DNA from: Theocolax elegans
Taxonomy: Eukaryota > Arthropoda > Insecta > Hymenoptera > Cerocephalidae
Length of the DNA stretch: 64,000 nucleotides
Assembly: GCA_026168455.1 (NCBI GenBank)
Contig: CM047429.1
Span: forward strand, 32,819,850-32,883,849
Direction of reading: 5' to 3'
The notes below the pieces were generated by a model. It saw only the letters and a program-made list of their open reading frames with translations, was not told where the DNA came from and ran no database searches. This document shows, in pieces, positions 31,315 through 43,315 of the stretch (positions are counted from its first letter, which is position 1; the number at the start of each line of letters is the position of its first letter). The translations under genes and the position numbers were made by a program.

Positions 31315-33827
31315 GGTGGTTCTCTGTGACATCGAAGATGAAAAAAATAAATATTGCTATAACTGTGGGAACATGTTTTAGAGGTATCCAGTAGTTCTCC
31401 TGAATTTTTTCAGATTTTTTGTGGGCCATTATTTTAAGTTACAGAGAGTCAAAGTTGACATTTTAGCACTTTTTTGCATTATATGCCCATTTTCATGAAT
31501 TTTTAGCTCCCAGGGGATGCATTTTTCACTAAAAACGTAAGTATGACTTTTTTTGTAAAATTTTCCGAACTTTTCATTAAAAATACTTTTAAAGACATAA
31601 ATGTATGCTGTCACACTCTTGTAAGCCATTTAAACCTTAAATAGTGAAAATTAGCAATTCTGCTCCGGACTCTGGTAACCTAATACTGTCTAAAAGATGT
31701 CTTTTTATAGTCAGAAACTGCCTAAAAATTTCCAGAGTGGGTCTAAATCATTAAGATCACTTATGGTCAAAATATCCGGGAAAAGTGCCCGAAATATTAA
31801 TAGAAATGTATATTTGTTGCCTTATAACGATGAATCTATTAGCATGATCATTGCAAAAAAATTTGTGCACTTACCTTGGAGTGGTAGAAAAGTATCTTCA
31901 CTTGTTTCAGTATCCATCTAATCCCCTGTAAGCTGCTAAAAATACAAATATTATTATACAAATGTAAAATAGTACTTTTTGCATCAAGGGCGCAAAATGA
32001 AATTTCGCGCCTTGAGTGGTGATAGCAGTGCACGAGGGCCGGCGAAGCCAGCCCGAGTGTGAACTATCACCACGAAATCGCGAAATTTGCGCTCGAGATC
32101 CAAACAATATTTTTTGATGCAGTAGGTGCAAAATGCCACACTCTATAATAAATGTAATAAAACAAAATTTACATGAAATGATCATAAAGATGTAGAAATT
32201 GCACGAGGGGAAGAGGGCGGAGAGCGGGTCCAGGGCCGCAGGCCCTGGTGGGGTCGAGGGGCGAAGCCCCCGTGGGGGGTTGGGGGGGGCGAAGCCCCCT
32301 CCTGTACTAAACAATTATGAAAAATCTTTTTAAAACCTTTAAAAAAACACTAAAAATAAGAAAAACTCACAATATCATAAAGGAAATTAAAATATTTATT
32401 TAAAATACTTAATATATGCTAAAAGAAAAATGAAATAAATTGATAATAATAAAATTACGTAATCGAATTTAATAACAAAAATTTTTATTTTTGTTTAGCA
32501 TACAAAGATATACATATATGTATACAAAAAAAATTTTATACTTTTTTTACATTTGACAAACATTTCTACATTATTTTGCATTTAATAAAAATTTATACAC
32601 TATTTACAAAAATTTATACTATTTGATTTTTATTGATTTGTTTTACAATTACTGGTTGAGTAATTCTATTTTTGTCCAAATTTTGTATTTAAAAACTGTA
32701 AATTTATAATTTAAATAATTTTTATTTCGGGGCGCAAAATTACTTTTGTGCATCCGTGACCGAGAAATGAGCATTTTGCGCCCGCAAAACAAAGCGCAAA
32801 ATACGCATTTTGCGCCTACTGCATCAAAAAATTAATTTTTAAACATTTATAATGCTGAATTTTTAGTTTTACATCCCTTACAAGAATTATAATACTAATC
32901 TGAAGGATTACTATAAATATATAAACATTATTATTACAATAACTGAATATACGTATTTAATACAAAAGATATATAAATAAATCGGATATATAATTATAAT
33001 GAATAATATGATAACGTGACAGTGACAAGTTTGTGAAATCTAAACAATGTATTGCTGAATAATAATAATAATAATGTTGATACTTTTATAGTAATCCTTC
33101 AGATTAGTATTATAATTCTTGTAAGGGATGTAAAACTAAAAATCCAGCATTATAAATGTTTAAAAAATAATTTTTTATAATTTTATAATAATATTTGTAT
33201 TTTTAGCAGCTTACAGGGGATTAGATGGATACTGAAACAAGTGATGATACTTTTCTACCACTCCAAGGTAAGTGCACAAATTTTTTTGCAATGATCATGC
33301 TAATAGATTCATCGTTATAAGTCAACAAATATACATTTCTATTAATATTTCGGGCACTTTTCCCGGATATTTTGACCATAAGTGATCTTAATGATTTAGA
33401 CCCACTCTGGAAATTTTTAGGCAGTTTCTGACTATAAAAAGACATCTTTTAGACAGTATTAGGTTACCAGAGTCCGGAGCAGAATTGCTAATTTTCACTA
33501 TTTAAGGTTTAAATGGCTTACAAGAGTGTAACGGCATACATTTATGTCTTTAAAAGTATTTTTAATGAAAAGTTCGGAAAATTTTACAAAAAAAGTCATA
33601 CTTACGTTTTTAGTGAAAAATGCATCCCCTGGGAGCTAAAAATTCATGAAAATGGGCATATAATGCAAAAAAGTGCTAAAATGTCAACTTTGACTTTCTG
33701 TAATTTAAAATAATGGCCCAGAAAAAATCTGAAAAAATTCAGGAAAACTACTGGATACCTCTAAAACATGTTCCCACAGTTATAGCAATATTTATTTTTT
33801 TCATCTTCGATGTCACAGAGAACCACC
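31315..33827. mobile_element. F1: palindromic fold-back element with nested insertion
   Basis: Starts GGTGGTTCTCTGTG and ends in its reverse complement (33821-33827 AACCACC), flanked on both sides by (TA)n. The left arm 31315-31960 plus 32829-32925 is complementary to the right arm 33085-33827, about 745 bases each, with only a few differences. The open frames in the arms (31697-31921 and mirrored copies) are mirror images and show no sign of being real genes. There is no transposase, so it is non-autonomous. Confidence 0.85.
31961..32828. mobile_element. Insertion in the F1 left arm with GCGCAAAAT repeats and GC hairpins
   Basis: Present only in the left arm, so it is a later insertion of about 865 bp. 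Its ends carry related words: TGCATCAAGGGCGCAAAATG at about 31980, a second TGATGCAGTAGGTGCAAAATG at about 32113, and the inverted form at 32806-32826. Inside are GC-rich hairpins with a GAA or GCA loop: 32231-32247, 32258-32270 and 32284-32299. No coding sequence. Family unknown. Confidence 0.6.
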
Positions 33828-34006
33828 CGTATATATATATATGTTTTATATATATATGTCATATATATATGTTATATATCTCTCTATAATATATAAATAT
33901 TTCGCCGCCGCCGCAGCCGCCGTGTCTAAGAATTCAGAATTCAACATATATATATATATGTTTTATATATATATATGTCATATATATAAGTGTGTGTGTG
34001 TGCGCG

Positions 34007-34044
<38 letters not shown>

Positions 34045-34088
34045 TGTGTGTGTGTACGTATTTGTTTTTTCAAGAATAGATAATATAT
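33828..34088. repeat. TA, GCC and GT tract unit between F1 and F2
   Basis: (TA)n blocks, AAATATTTCGCC with a GCC tract, the GTGTCTAAGAATTCAGAATTC word, more (TA)n, then a long (GT)n. F1 and F2 sit in the TA tracts of this dispersed unit. Confidence 0.8.
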
Positions 34089-35036
34089 GGGCTATTTCAC
34101 GTCAAGTGGTACGATGAAAATTTTAAATCGCTCCAAAATTTGAGAACAGGCTTGAAATATCTTCCAGAAGATATAAAAAAAATTTTAGGTGTTAAAAATA
34201 ATTTGCCTAAGAGTTATTCCACCATGAAAAATGGAAATTTTTCAATTTTTTAGAAAAATTGCTGTTTTTAAAGCCATTTATCTCAAAATCTGTTGATTTT
34301 TTTGAAAAAACATTACAAACATCTTTTGTTTAAATTAATCTTTAGAACTTATCTACGCTGGTTACATTTCTTAATTTTAAAATCTCGAAGAGATAGAACA
34401 CCCGGACATATTGAATATCAAAAAAAAGGCTACCACACCATAATCGATTTTAATCTAACACCTCTCAATAGATCACATTTTTTGAGAGCTTTCGAATGGC
34501 GGTGGTTAAATTATTAGCCAAGACCGCTGGGGAAAGTTATGCCTTATAAACCTCATAAAATCACTAATTTTCATGTATTTTAGGCCATAACCTACAACAG
34601 CGGTCTTGGCCAATAATCTAACCCAAGCCATTCGAAAACTGGCGAAAAATGTGAACTTTTGAGCTGTGTTAAATCAAAATCGATTGTGGCGTGGTCGCCT
34701 TTTTTGATATTCAATATTTCCGAGTGCCCTATTTCTTTGGGATTTTAAAATTAAGAATTGTAGCCGAGGTAGATTAGTTCTAAAGATTATTTTGAACAAA
34801 AGTTGTTTATAATGTTTTTTCAAAAAAATCAATAGATTTTGAGATAAATGGCTTTAAAAATAGTAATTTTTCTAAAAAATTGAAAAATTTCCATTTTTCA
34901 TGATGGAATAATTCTTAGGCAAATTATTTTTAACACCAAAAATTTTTTTTCTATCTTTTGGAAGATATTTCCAGCCTGTTCTCAAATTTTGGAGCAATAT
35001 AAAATTTTCATCGTACCACTTGAATTAAAATAGCCC
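34089..35036. mobile_element. F2: palindromic fold-back element
   Basis: 948 bp, GGGCTATTTCACGTC at the left and its complement, with a few differences, at the right (GCCC ends 35036). Arms of about 440 bases are nearly perfect and the centre is at about 34560. It is flanked by ATAT on both sides. The same site without the element is seen at 37395-37430. No real gene; the 34293 open frame is an arm shadow. Confidence 0.85.
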
Positions 35037-35039
35037 ATA

Positions 35040-35945
35040 TTTATTTTTTCCGTGCGCAAAAAAAAGTTGTGAATATAACTTGAAAGAATGTGTATTAGTT
35101 TACTTATTCCTGATAAAACTCATAAAATAAAAACGGACCTAAAATTTAATGTAATGTTTTTAAAAATATGCACAATTTTTCAAAGATAAAATAAATATTA
35201 ATCAAGTATAACGTACACTTTTCCAAATATCTATATGTGAAATATACAATAAATTAAAAATTAAATACATTAATTATTGCATTTTTAAGATAATTCTATT
35301 ATAAACAGTAATGGCAAAAGAAAATTCAAATTTTAACAGTGGCAATATAAAATACGAATTATATTTGAATAGATTTTCAAAAACTATTAATTTAGGAGCA
35401 TTTAATTTAAATATTTTTTAAATTAATATTTCAAAATTGTATGGATATATAAGTGAGTAGATTATGTATATTTATAGAAAACAATATTTTGAATAAACAA
35501 GTATGTATTTATTAGAAACAGAAGGTTTTCTTAGGAATGAATTTGATTATAATAATCAAGATATATATATGGGCTCTGCATAGTAAAAATAAATTCGATA
35601 TAGTTATGGATTAAAACGCAAATTTTGAAAGAGGGTGCAAATTACTAATCACGGGAGAAATGGAAGAAACAGGTTTTTATTTATATAGCGCTAAAATTTT
35701 ATAAATAATTCTTTAAAACTAATACAAAAATTAATTTAATTAAGAAGAAAGTTTTATTACTCTAAAAGTACAAAATATTAATGACATATAGAACTCTTGG
35801 CGATGAATTCAATAAATTAATTTTAGGAGGTAAAGTTCTATTTAGATCCGTTTAAAATAATCTAAAATATTAATAGGTTTTTACTAAATACTACAATTAA
35901 GTATATGCACTTTACTATTTTCGGTAAGTTCATTGTTCATTACCA
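35040..35945. repeat. RA repeat, copy 2
   Basis: Begins TGCGCAAAAAAAAG and matches 37430-37614 joined to 44975-45720. It preserves the uninterrupted site (about 35195-35205, ATTAATCAAGTATAAC) at which copia inserted in copy 3. It is cut at its right by F3. Confidence 0.8.
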
Positions 35946-35952
35946 TACATAT

Positions 35953-36777
35953 GGGGTATTCCACGTGGAGTGGTCCGATCAAAATTTTAAAATGCACCAA
36001 ATTTTGGGTACACATTGCAAATGTTTTTCAGAATACAAAAAAAAATTTTTAGGTACTGGTATTTATTAGCTCAAAAGTTATTCTAACCTTAAAAAGTGAA
36101 CTTTTTCCAGTTGTTTTCAACACCAGCTGGGTTCATCGCTATTTAACCCAAAATCTATTAACTTTTACTATACAACATTATATGTAACATTCGTTGCTAA
36201 TAATGTGTAGAATTTATTCTTCTGGATTAGAATTTCTAATCTCAAGGTCAATATTACTTAAACACCAAATTTTTTTATAAATTTAAATGGGAAATACCAT
36301 GTTAATTTTTGTGAATTTTTTGTCTTTCTTTAAATTATCATAACTTTTTACAGAATTGAAGACCATAAAAATGCTACAGATCATTTGAAAGGTATTGCTC
36401 CAAGCTTTGGATAAAAAAATCAATTGTGGCGAACTTACACTTTTTTTAAGTTGAATATTGACATGCAGTTTATGTATCATTGACCTTAAGATTAGAAATT
36501 CTAACCCAGAAGGATAATTTCTACACATAATTAGCAACGAATGTTACATATAATGTTGTATAGTAAAAGTTGATAGATTTTGAGTTAAATAGCGATAAAC
36601 CCAGCTAGTGTTGAAAAAAACTGGAAAAAGTTCACTTTTTGAGGTTATAATAACTTTTGAGCTAATAAATTCCAGTACCTAAAAATTTTTTTCTGTATTC
36701 TGAAAAACATTTGCAAAGTGTACCCAAAATTTGGTGCATTTTAAAATTTTGATCGGACCACTTCACGTGGGTACCCC
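35953..36777. mobile_element. F3: palindromic fold-back element
   Basis: 825 bp, GGGGTATTCCACGTGGAGTG at the left and the complement ending CCCC at 36777. Arms are about 400 bases. It is flanked by ATAT. Its end is related to that of F2 (GGGCTATTTCACGTCAAGTG), and both continue with a similar AAAATTTTAAA and CAAAATTT run, so they belong to one superfamily. No coding sequence. Confidence 0.85.
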
Positions 36778-36797
36778 ATATATATATTATATATATT

Positions 36798-37314
36798 ACA
36801 CCTTTGGTGTAAGTTATGTCCTAAAATACGTGAAAATTAGTGATTTTATGAGGTTTATGAGGCATAACTTACAACAGCGGTCTTGGCCAATAAGCTAATC
36901 CAAGCCATTCGAAAGCTCGCGAAAAATGTGAACTTTTGAGAGGTGTTAGATTAAAAGCGATTATGGTGTGATAGCCTTTTTTTTGATATTCAATATGTCC
37001 GGGTGTTCTATCTCTTCGAGATTTTAAAATTAAGAAATGTAACCAGGGTAGATAAGTTCTAAAGATTAATTTAAACAAAAGATGTTTGTAATGTTTTTTC
37101 AAAAAAATCAGCAGATTTTGAGATAAATGGTTTTAAAAATAGAAATTTTTCTAAAAAATTGATAAATTTCCACTTTTCATGGTCGAATAACTCTTACGCA
37201 AATTATTTTTAACACTTAAATTTTTTTTGTATGTTCTGGAAGATGTTTCCAGCCTGTTCTCAAATTTTGGAGTGATTTAAAATTTTCATCGTACCACTTG
37301 ACGTGAAATAGACC
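36798..37314. mobile_element. F2 half-copy: loop and one arm
   Basis: Matches the loop and right arm of F2, ending at 37314 in a (TA)n tract, with the loop in the opposite orientation to that in F2. The left arm is missing; a 20-base TA tract separates it from F3. Confidence 0.75.
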
Positions 37315-37614
37315 ATATATATGTATATATATGTATGTATGTATGTGGGTGTGTGTGCGTGCGGCGGAATATTTATATAATATATATATATTTTATAATT
37401 GTTTTCTCAAGAATATAAATATATGTATTTTTTCCTTGCGCAAAAAAAAGTTGTGAACATAACTTGAAAGAATGTGTATTAGTTTACTCATTCTTGATAA
37501 AACTCATAAAATGTTTAAACGTATACTCAATAATAATAACAGATCTAAAGTGCAATGTAATGCTTTAAATACAGATGCAAAATTGTTTGAAGATTAAATA
37601 AATATTAATCAAGT
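37315..37614. repeat. RA repeat, copy 3, left of copia
   Basis: TA/GT microsatellite, then a segment without F2 (the F2 empty site at 37395-37430), then RA sequence up to the copia target site CAAGT (37610-37614). It continues at 44970. Confidence 0.8.
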
Positions 37615-37634
37615 TGTTGGAAATAAGACGTGAT

Positions 37635-37700
<66 letters not shown>

Positions 37701-37950
37701 GTTACCAACTGAGTAACGAGGAGTGGGGAGGACCCCGGAGGAAGCGACGCAAGCGGCGGCGCGGTGAGATCGGTTTCTCCCGCTACTGCACTCGAGCCAC
37801 GGATCCCGACACGGTCGGATGTACCAATGCCTTCCCCAGTGTACAAACATATTAAATATATATAGAATAAATTAGTTTATTTCTTTTATAATATAAACCG
37901 GTGAGTTTATCATTAAAGCCAAGCCCTTCCTCTCCTGTTTTATTCCAACA
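37615..37950 (+). repeat. Copia 5' LTR
   Basis: 336 bp, containing a (TC)n tract of about 64 bases at 37634-37697, a GC-rich middle, an AATAAA at about 37865 and the end TTCCAACA. Longer than the 3' LTR only through the TC tract. Confidence 0.92.
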
Positions 37951-37980
37951 GGTTATGGGCCCAGCACGCTTCCACTGCGC
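37951..37980 (+). promoter_or_regulatory. Copia primer-binding site: internal part of initiator tRNA-Met
   Basis: Immediately after the LTR, GGTTATGGGCCCAGCACGC and the next eleven bases (30 in all, to 37980) are complementary to the anticodon and D-arm part of initiator tRNA-Met as I recall it, not to its 3' end. This is the primer mode known from Drosophila copia, where a tRNA 5' half primes DNA synthesis. Confidence 0.88.
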
Positions 37981-38228
37981 GCTGGTTTGAGAGGAATAGT
38001 TTGGCTTTGTTATTTTGTTAGAAGTCCCTTCTTCGCGATCGCGAGTGTTTGTGAGAAAAGTGTGGTGTAAAGTTTTGTTGGTGTTGTGCTAGAAAGAAGC
38101 TAGAAAGGGAGATCAGACAGAGCTACGGTCACCCAGTCAACCACCACAAAGGAAATTTAGCTAGGAGAAAGAATGCTAGAGGATCGACCGGGATCAGGTA
38201 GAGGAATCTACAGCAGCTAGAAAGAAAG

Positions 38229-39928
38229 ATGGCGGACGAGATAGGAGACCTCCGCAAATCGGCAAATGCTAGAGGTATGTGACTCAGCGAGCGAAAGTGC
38301 GAGCTAGTTACAAATTAAATTCAGTTAGTTTGAAATTAAATTCAGTTAGTTTGAAATTAAATTCTGTTAGTTTGAGATTAAATTCAATTGAAAATGCTCG
38401 ATCCAGAGCTATGTTAGTTTGAAGCTAGTTTAAAAATTTGAGCGTTTACGTGTCGTTCGAGTGCCGGGTTTTCGCAAAAAGTGCACGAAATTGGTTTTTG
38501 ATTAGACGATTCCGAGAAATCGGTAGACGCAAGGAAGCCAAGATGGCCGCCGGGCCTGAGCGGGAACGCCGGGTTTGCGCGGGAACGCCGGGTTTGCGCG
38601 GGAGCGCCAGGGAAGCGCGCCGTTTCTCGCCGTGTTGATTGACCGCGCGGAGTGGGGGAGACTCGCGACTGGAGAGCATGCTCGTTCGACCGGCGCGCGC
38701 GAACTATCGATCGATCGACATTCACACCGCTTGATATTTGCAGTTGGTACGTGGCGCGACCGAGTGAAATGGACGCGCATGAAATTAGTTAGAACTAATT
38801 ATGCACATGCGAGACCCGCACATCGTTTGATACGGATAAATGCTTCGAAATTGAAAGTTTGAGAATGCGCATTACTAGAAAGTCAATAAATGACTATACA
38901 AGCTAGACAGACTGTACAGTTTCGAAAATTTGAATCAAGTTAGAAAATATATTGAATTTAGATATATGTTAAGTTGGATTTAACATGGTTTTGATGTATA
39001 GACCAACGGACCTTGAAGCTGTTCTTGCTCACGCAAGACTTAGAGCTTCAATTGGCGGAGAACCACCCGGACGAAACATATGTCTTCGACATCCAGGAGG
39101 AAGGAGTGTCGTGGATTTTCTGTATAATGTGTTCTTATGCAGTCTGTTCATGATATTAAGTGAATGTGGAAAATCTGTGTGTTCCAGTGCTTCTGCATTC
39201 GCTTGTTGTTCATGTTTGGCTTGTGTTCGGTCAAATTTTGGACAACTATCTAAATTTCCCATTGTATTTTCACAGGACGAGAGCAATTGAGTGACGAGAT
39301 CATTCGTGTCGTCAGTGAAGAGTTAGAAAGGAAACGGCTGCTGCTAGAGGCGAGTGACGCCAACCAATCTCCTCTGAGCCAGCAGGAGGATGATCTGGAG
39401 CTAGAAAGGGAAGGGAAAAATGATCCTGACCCACAGCTAGATTTTGAGCTAGAAAAGGAACCTGAGCTCGAGTCTGGGGATAAGCTAGATAAGTTAGAAA
39501 CGAAAATGAAAGGTAGCTCAACCCCAATGATAAAACAAATAGACTCGTGCGTTTATAATCTGAGTAGGTTCAAGAAAGAGAGAAGTCTCCTTGAGAATTC
39601 TCAGTTAGAATGTTACACAGCCGATAAGGGAGATTTAGTTAATAAAATTGGAATAAATAAAGATTGTAATTTTTCAGATTTGACCGGAATGCTAGAAAAA
39701 TTAACAGCTAGAGTAGCGTCGCTGGAAGATAGAGTCCCGACTCTATATGAACTTGGTTTGAAGGACCAAAAGATATACCACGGCGACATAGTGACTAGGA
39801 TAAGTCATATATATGATAGAATTGGTACGCTAGAAGGAAAATGGGCAAAATGGGAGGAATTTGAAGAAATCGAACCAACTAGAGAAAAGGTAGACAAATT
39901 ATTAGTTTCTGAAACAGTTAGAAAATAA
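38229..39928 (+). CDS. Copia Gag N-terminal region with probable intron
   Basis: The frame 39276-39928 has no ATG at its start: its first codons follow a splice-acceptor-like TTTTCACAG (ending 39275). An ATG at 38229 opens a 46-base stretch ending AGAG before GTATGT (38275), a good donor. Donor and acceptor phases agree (phase 1), so splicing out 38275-39275 (1001 bases) would give one Gag frame starting at 38229. The protein is strongly charged, with a probable coiled coil (LTARVASLEDRVPTLYELG) and no known domain. TAA 39926-39928 is in frame with the next ORF, which begins eight codons on, so this may be one Gag-Pol frame with a nonsense codon. The intron is inferred, not seen in RNA. Confidence 0.6.
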
Positions 39929-39952
39929 TTTGACAAACTAATTAGAAATAAT

Positions 39953-42900
39953 ATGCTAGAAAATAGATCAAGTAACTTAAAAGAAAAGATTCAGATTGAA
40001 ATTGTAAATAAAGATACGACAATTAGGCGCGAGTACAAATTAACAAATGGTTCAAGTATAGAACAGTTCTTGGACTATCTGACGTCCGAACTGCGCGTTT
40101 GTGATTTGCTTCACGTTATAGATCCTCGACAAAAAGCTAGAGACGGGATAGATGACAATACGTTGGAAAAAGAAAAATTCAAAGTTAGAGACATAATTAT
40201 AAACAGAATTGACCAATCGTATCATTCAAAACTCGCGCACATTCATAACCCAGTTGAATTGTTAGATAAAATTAAAAGTTTTAAAGCTAGTGAATCCAAT
40301 GTGACATCCGGGTATTTGAGAAAACAATTGCATAATTTAAGATATCAACCTAATAAAGAAACTGCTTCGGTATTTTGGGATAAGTTCGACAAAATAGTTA
40401 GACAGTACAATAATTTGACAAATGTACCAAATTTAACGGAAACGGAAATTAGAGATGCATTTTACGATGCAATAGTAATAAACGTACCCAAAGTTAGAGA
40501 TGCTGAATTTTTCAATAAAAATACGCATCAGCGACCCCTTTCGGTCGAACAATTAAAAACCTATATTGTTGAACAGGAAGCAGCTAGAGGAGAAAGTTCG
40601 AAATCGGCAACTGCTCAACATGCTACGAGCAGTCAAAAGGAGGCATGCTACGTGTGTGGCAATAAAGGACATGCAGCTAGAGATTGCACGAGAGACGGCA
40701 GAATGTGCTACAGATGTCGTCGATACGAAGGACACGTTAGCACGACCTGCCCATACTCGGACAGACAGCTAGAAGAGATGGGAATCCAAGCTAGACCAAG
40801 GTATGTTAGACAGTTGTGTACTAAACGAGGGTTAATTCGAGGAGCTAGATTTTTAACGAATAAAAGACAAAGCCCCGGACTCGAACATATAACAAAGAAA
40901 CGACCTAGATTAGATTTGGCTAGAGGTAAGGGTCAGGATAAAGGGAATGCTAGAATCAACCGTGGGTTAACGAGAGACAGAGGAAAAGCTACAGAAAGAG
41001 CACCAGTAAACAAAAATCAAAGTAATCCCGGTGAGTGCAATGGTCTTTTAACAACTAATAGTAGTTTGCATTATTCGACTCCTGAAGAGAACGAGATTCC
41101 ACAAAATAATATATTAGTTAAATTCCTGGCCGATTCCGGTGCCACAGAACATATGTCAAATACAAAATTGATTTTTAAGAAGCTAGATAATAATAAAAAG
41201 ATTGATATTAAATGTGCTAACAAAAATGATTACGCGATTATAAAATCGGAGGGAGTAGGTCAAGTTAGTGGTATAACCTCACAAGATAGAACGCTAGAGT
41301 TAGAAAATGTGATTTGCGCCGAACAGCTATCCGAAAATCTTCTTTCTTTGAGGAAATTTGTCGATCAGGGTCTAGGCATATATCTAGATAACGAAAAGAT
41401 CAACATATTTGATCCATTTACAAAAGAGTCGTTCATTACAGGAATTTATGAAAAACCTTATTGGATAATTGAGTTAGAAATAGATAGATCGAAAATTAAG
41501 AAATTAAACCAGCCAGAAAAGGATAGTAAAGTCATCGCTTACATAACAACGAGAAGCCAAGGCAATAAAAGAAAGCTAGAAAAAGAAAATGCCAATATTG
41601 ACGATGAGGAAACCAGAAGAGTAGATACGCTAGACATAGATCGTGAAACTCCTCAGTCACAGTCTTCAGACTTTGAGAATACTATATACGATAGAAAGAT
41701 CAACCAAATAGATAATCTATTAACTGACGAAACAACAAAGTTAGATTGTAGTTTAGATACAATTTCAGAAAACAAAGCTATTTTATGGCATATTAGACTT
41801 GGTCACGCATCGCTAGAATATCTAAAATCATTTCAGAAACGGTTTCCAAATCAGAAAGATTTAAGTAATGTAAAGTTCGATAAATCAATACAAGATTGTG
41901 AAGTTTGTATCGTCTCGAAGTTTAATAAATTGCCATTTAATAGTCAAAGACAAAGAGCAACCAGACCGTTACAAATTATACATGCTGATACAATGGGTCC
42001 AATCAGTCCAGCTACTCATCCAAAGGGATATCGGTTTATATCCGTATTTATTGATGATTATGCTAGATTAGCGATGGCATATCCGATGAAAAATAAAAGT
42101 GAGACAGGAAACTGCTTAGAATCATTTGTTAGAAGCGCTAGAAATATCTTGGGCTCGGATGAAAAAGTATGTTATCTTAGGTGCGATCAAGGAACAGAAT
42201 TTACCGGTGGATATACGCTAGAAATATTAAATAAATTAGGAGCTGAACTGCAATTAGCCCCTCCGGATACACCTGAACATAATGGTGTTGCGGAAAGATT
42301 CAACCAGACGATTCAAAAGAAAGTTAGAACTTTAATTTACGATACGCGATTGCCCGAAAATATGTGGGATCTTGCTTTAGGCACGGCGATATACGTGTAT
42401 AATAGAACGCCGCACAAATCGAACAATATGGAAATACCACTAGAAAAATTCTGCCCCAATTACAAGATAGATGTAGAAAGATTTAAAAGATTTGGTTCAA
42501 TAGCTTATATGAAAATACAAAGAAAGGTTGGAACGAAGTTCGATCAGCTAGGAAAACGAGTAGTTATGATAGGATATACTAATACGGGATATTTACTTTT
42601 GAAAGCGGAAGAAGGTAAATTCTATGAAAGTAGAGATGATAGATTTTGTGAAAAACTGGTATTCGGAGATAAGTACAACAAAGCTAGTATTAAAGACTGG
42701 GCTAAATCGGCAGAGGAAATAAATAAAGAAAGTTGGTTTTTAGAATTTGAAAAGGAAAAAGAAATTTTAGAAACGGAGGGAGTAAAACGCAAAAGAGGTC
42801 GTCCTAGAAAAATTGTCGAAACTATAAATCTAGAAGGAGAGTTAGAAACGGTTAAAGCAACCGAAACAACGCAACAGATAGAATCAAATATCAATATGTT

Positions 42901-43315
42901 AGAATTAGAAAATTGTCAATCTCTATTAGCTATCATAAGAAAAGAGCCAACTTCGTATAAAGAAGCTATGTCAGCAAACGATAAGTTAGAATGGAAAAGA
43001 GCAATTGATAGTGAGCTAGAATCGATGAAAAATAATAATGTTTGGACTTTAGTAGATCGACCAAATTATTCGATAGATGGAAGCAAAGCAAATATAATTG
43101 ACTCTAAATGGGTTCTAAAAAGGAAAATGCTAGCAGGGAATGAATGTAAATATAAAGCTAGATTAGTTATTCGCGGATTCAAAGATAAGAATAATTATGA
43201 TCTAAACGAGACATATGCACCTGTTTCGCGATTGCAGATTATTAGATCAGCCTTTGCAATTATTAATAAGCTAGATTTAAACGTTTGTCAGCTAGATGTA
43301 AAGACAGCATTTTGA
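39953..43315 (+). pseudogene. Copia Gag-Pol: capsid, knuckles, protease, integrase, RT start
   Basis: 1120 codons. Capsid-type Gag ([16 protein letters not shown] near residue 145); two zinc knuckles, [14 protein letters not shown] and [15 protein letters not shown] (the second with an extra spacer residue); protease [11 protein letters not shown] near residue 390. Integrase has HIRLGHAS with CEVC, then the catalytic D in [10 protein letters not shown] in LRCDQGTEF and E in [10 protein letters not shown] basic AT-hook-like KRKRGRPRK lies after integrase. RT begins with [25 protein letters not shown] and QLDVKTAF. The frame stops at TGA 43313-43315, where copia RTs usually have Leu before Asn-Gly; the code continues in frame. 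One nonsense change separates it from the rest of RT. Confidence 0.9.

Noticed and set aside
31429..33713. Mirrored open frames in the F1 arms (for example 31697-31921 + and 33221-33445 -)
   Set aside because: They are reverse-complement images within a palindrome, short, AT-rich, without motifs; differences between the two do not favour synonymous sites as far as I can see.
38324..38400. CRISPR-like array in the copia intron (GTTAGTTTGAAATTAAATTC units)
   Set aside because: Units are directly tandem with no spacers, few in number and in a eukaryotic retroelement; a short tandem repeat explains them.
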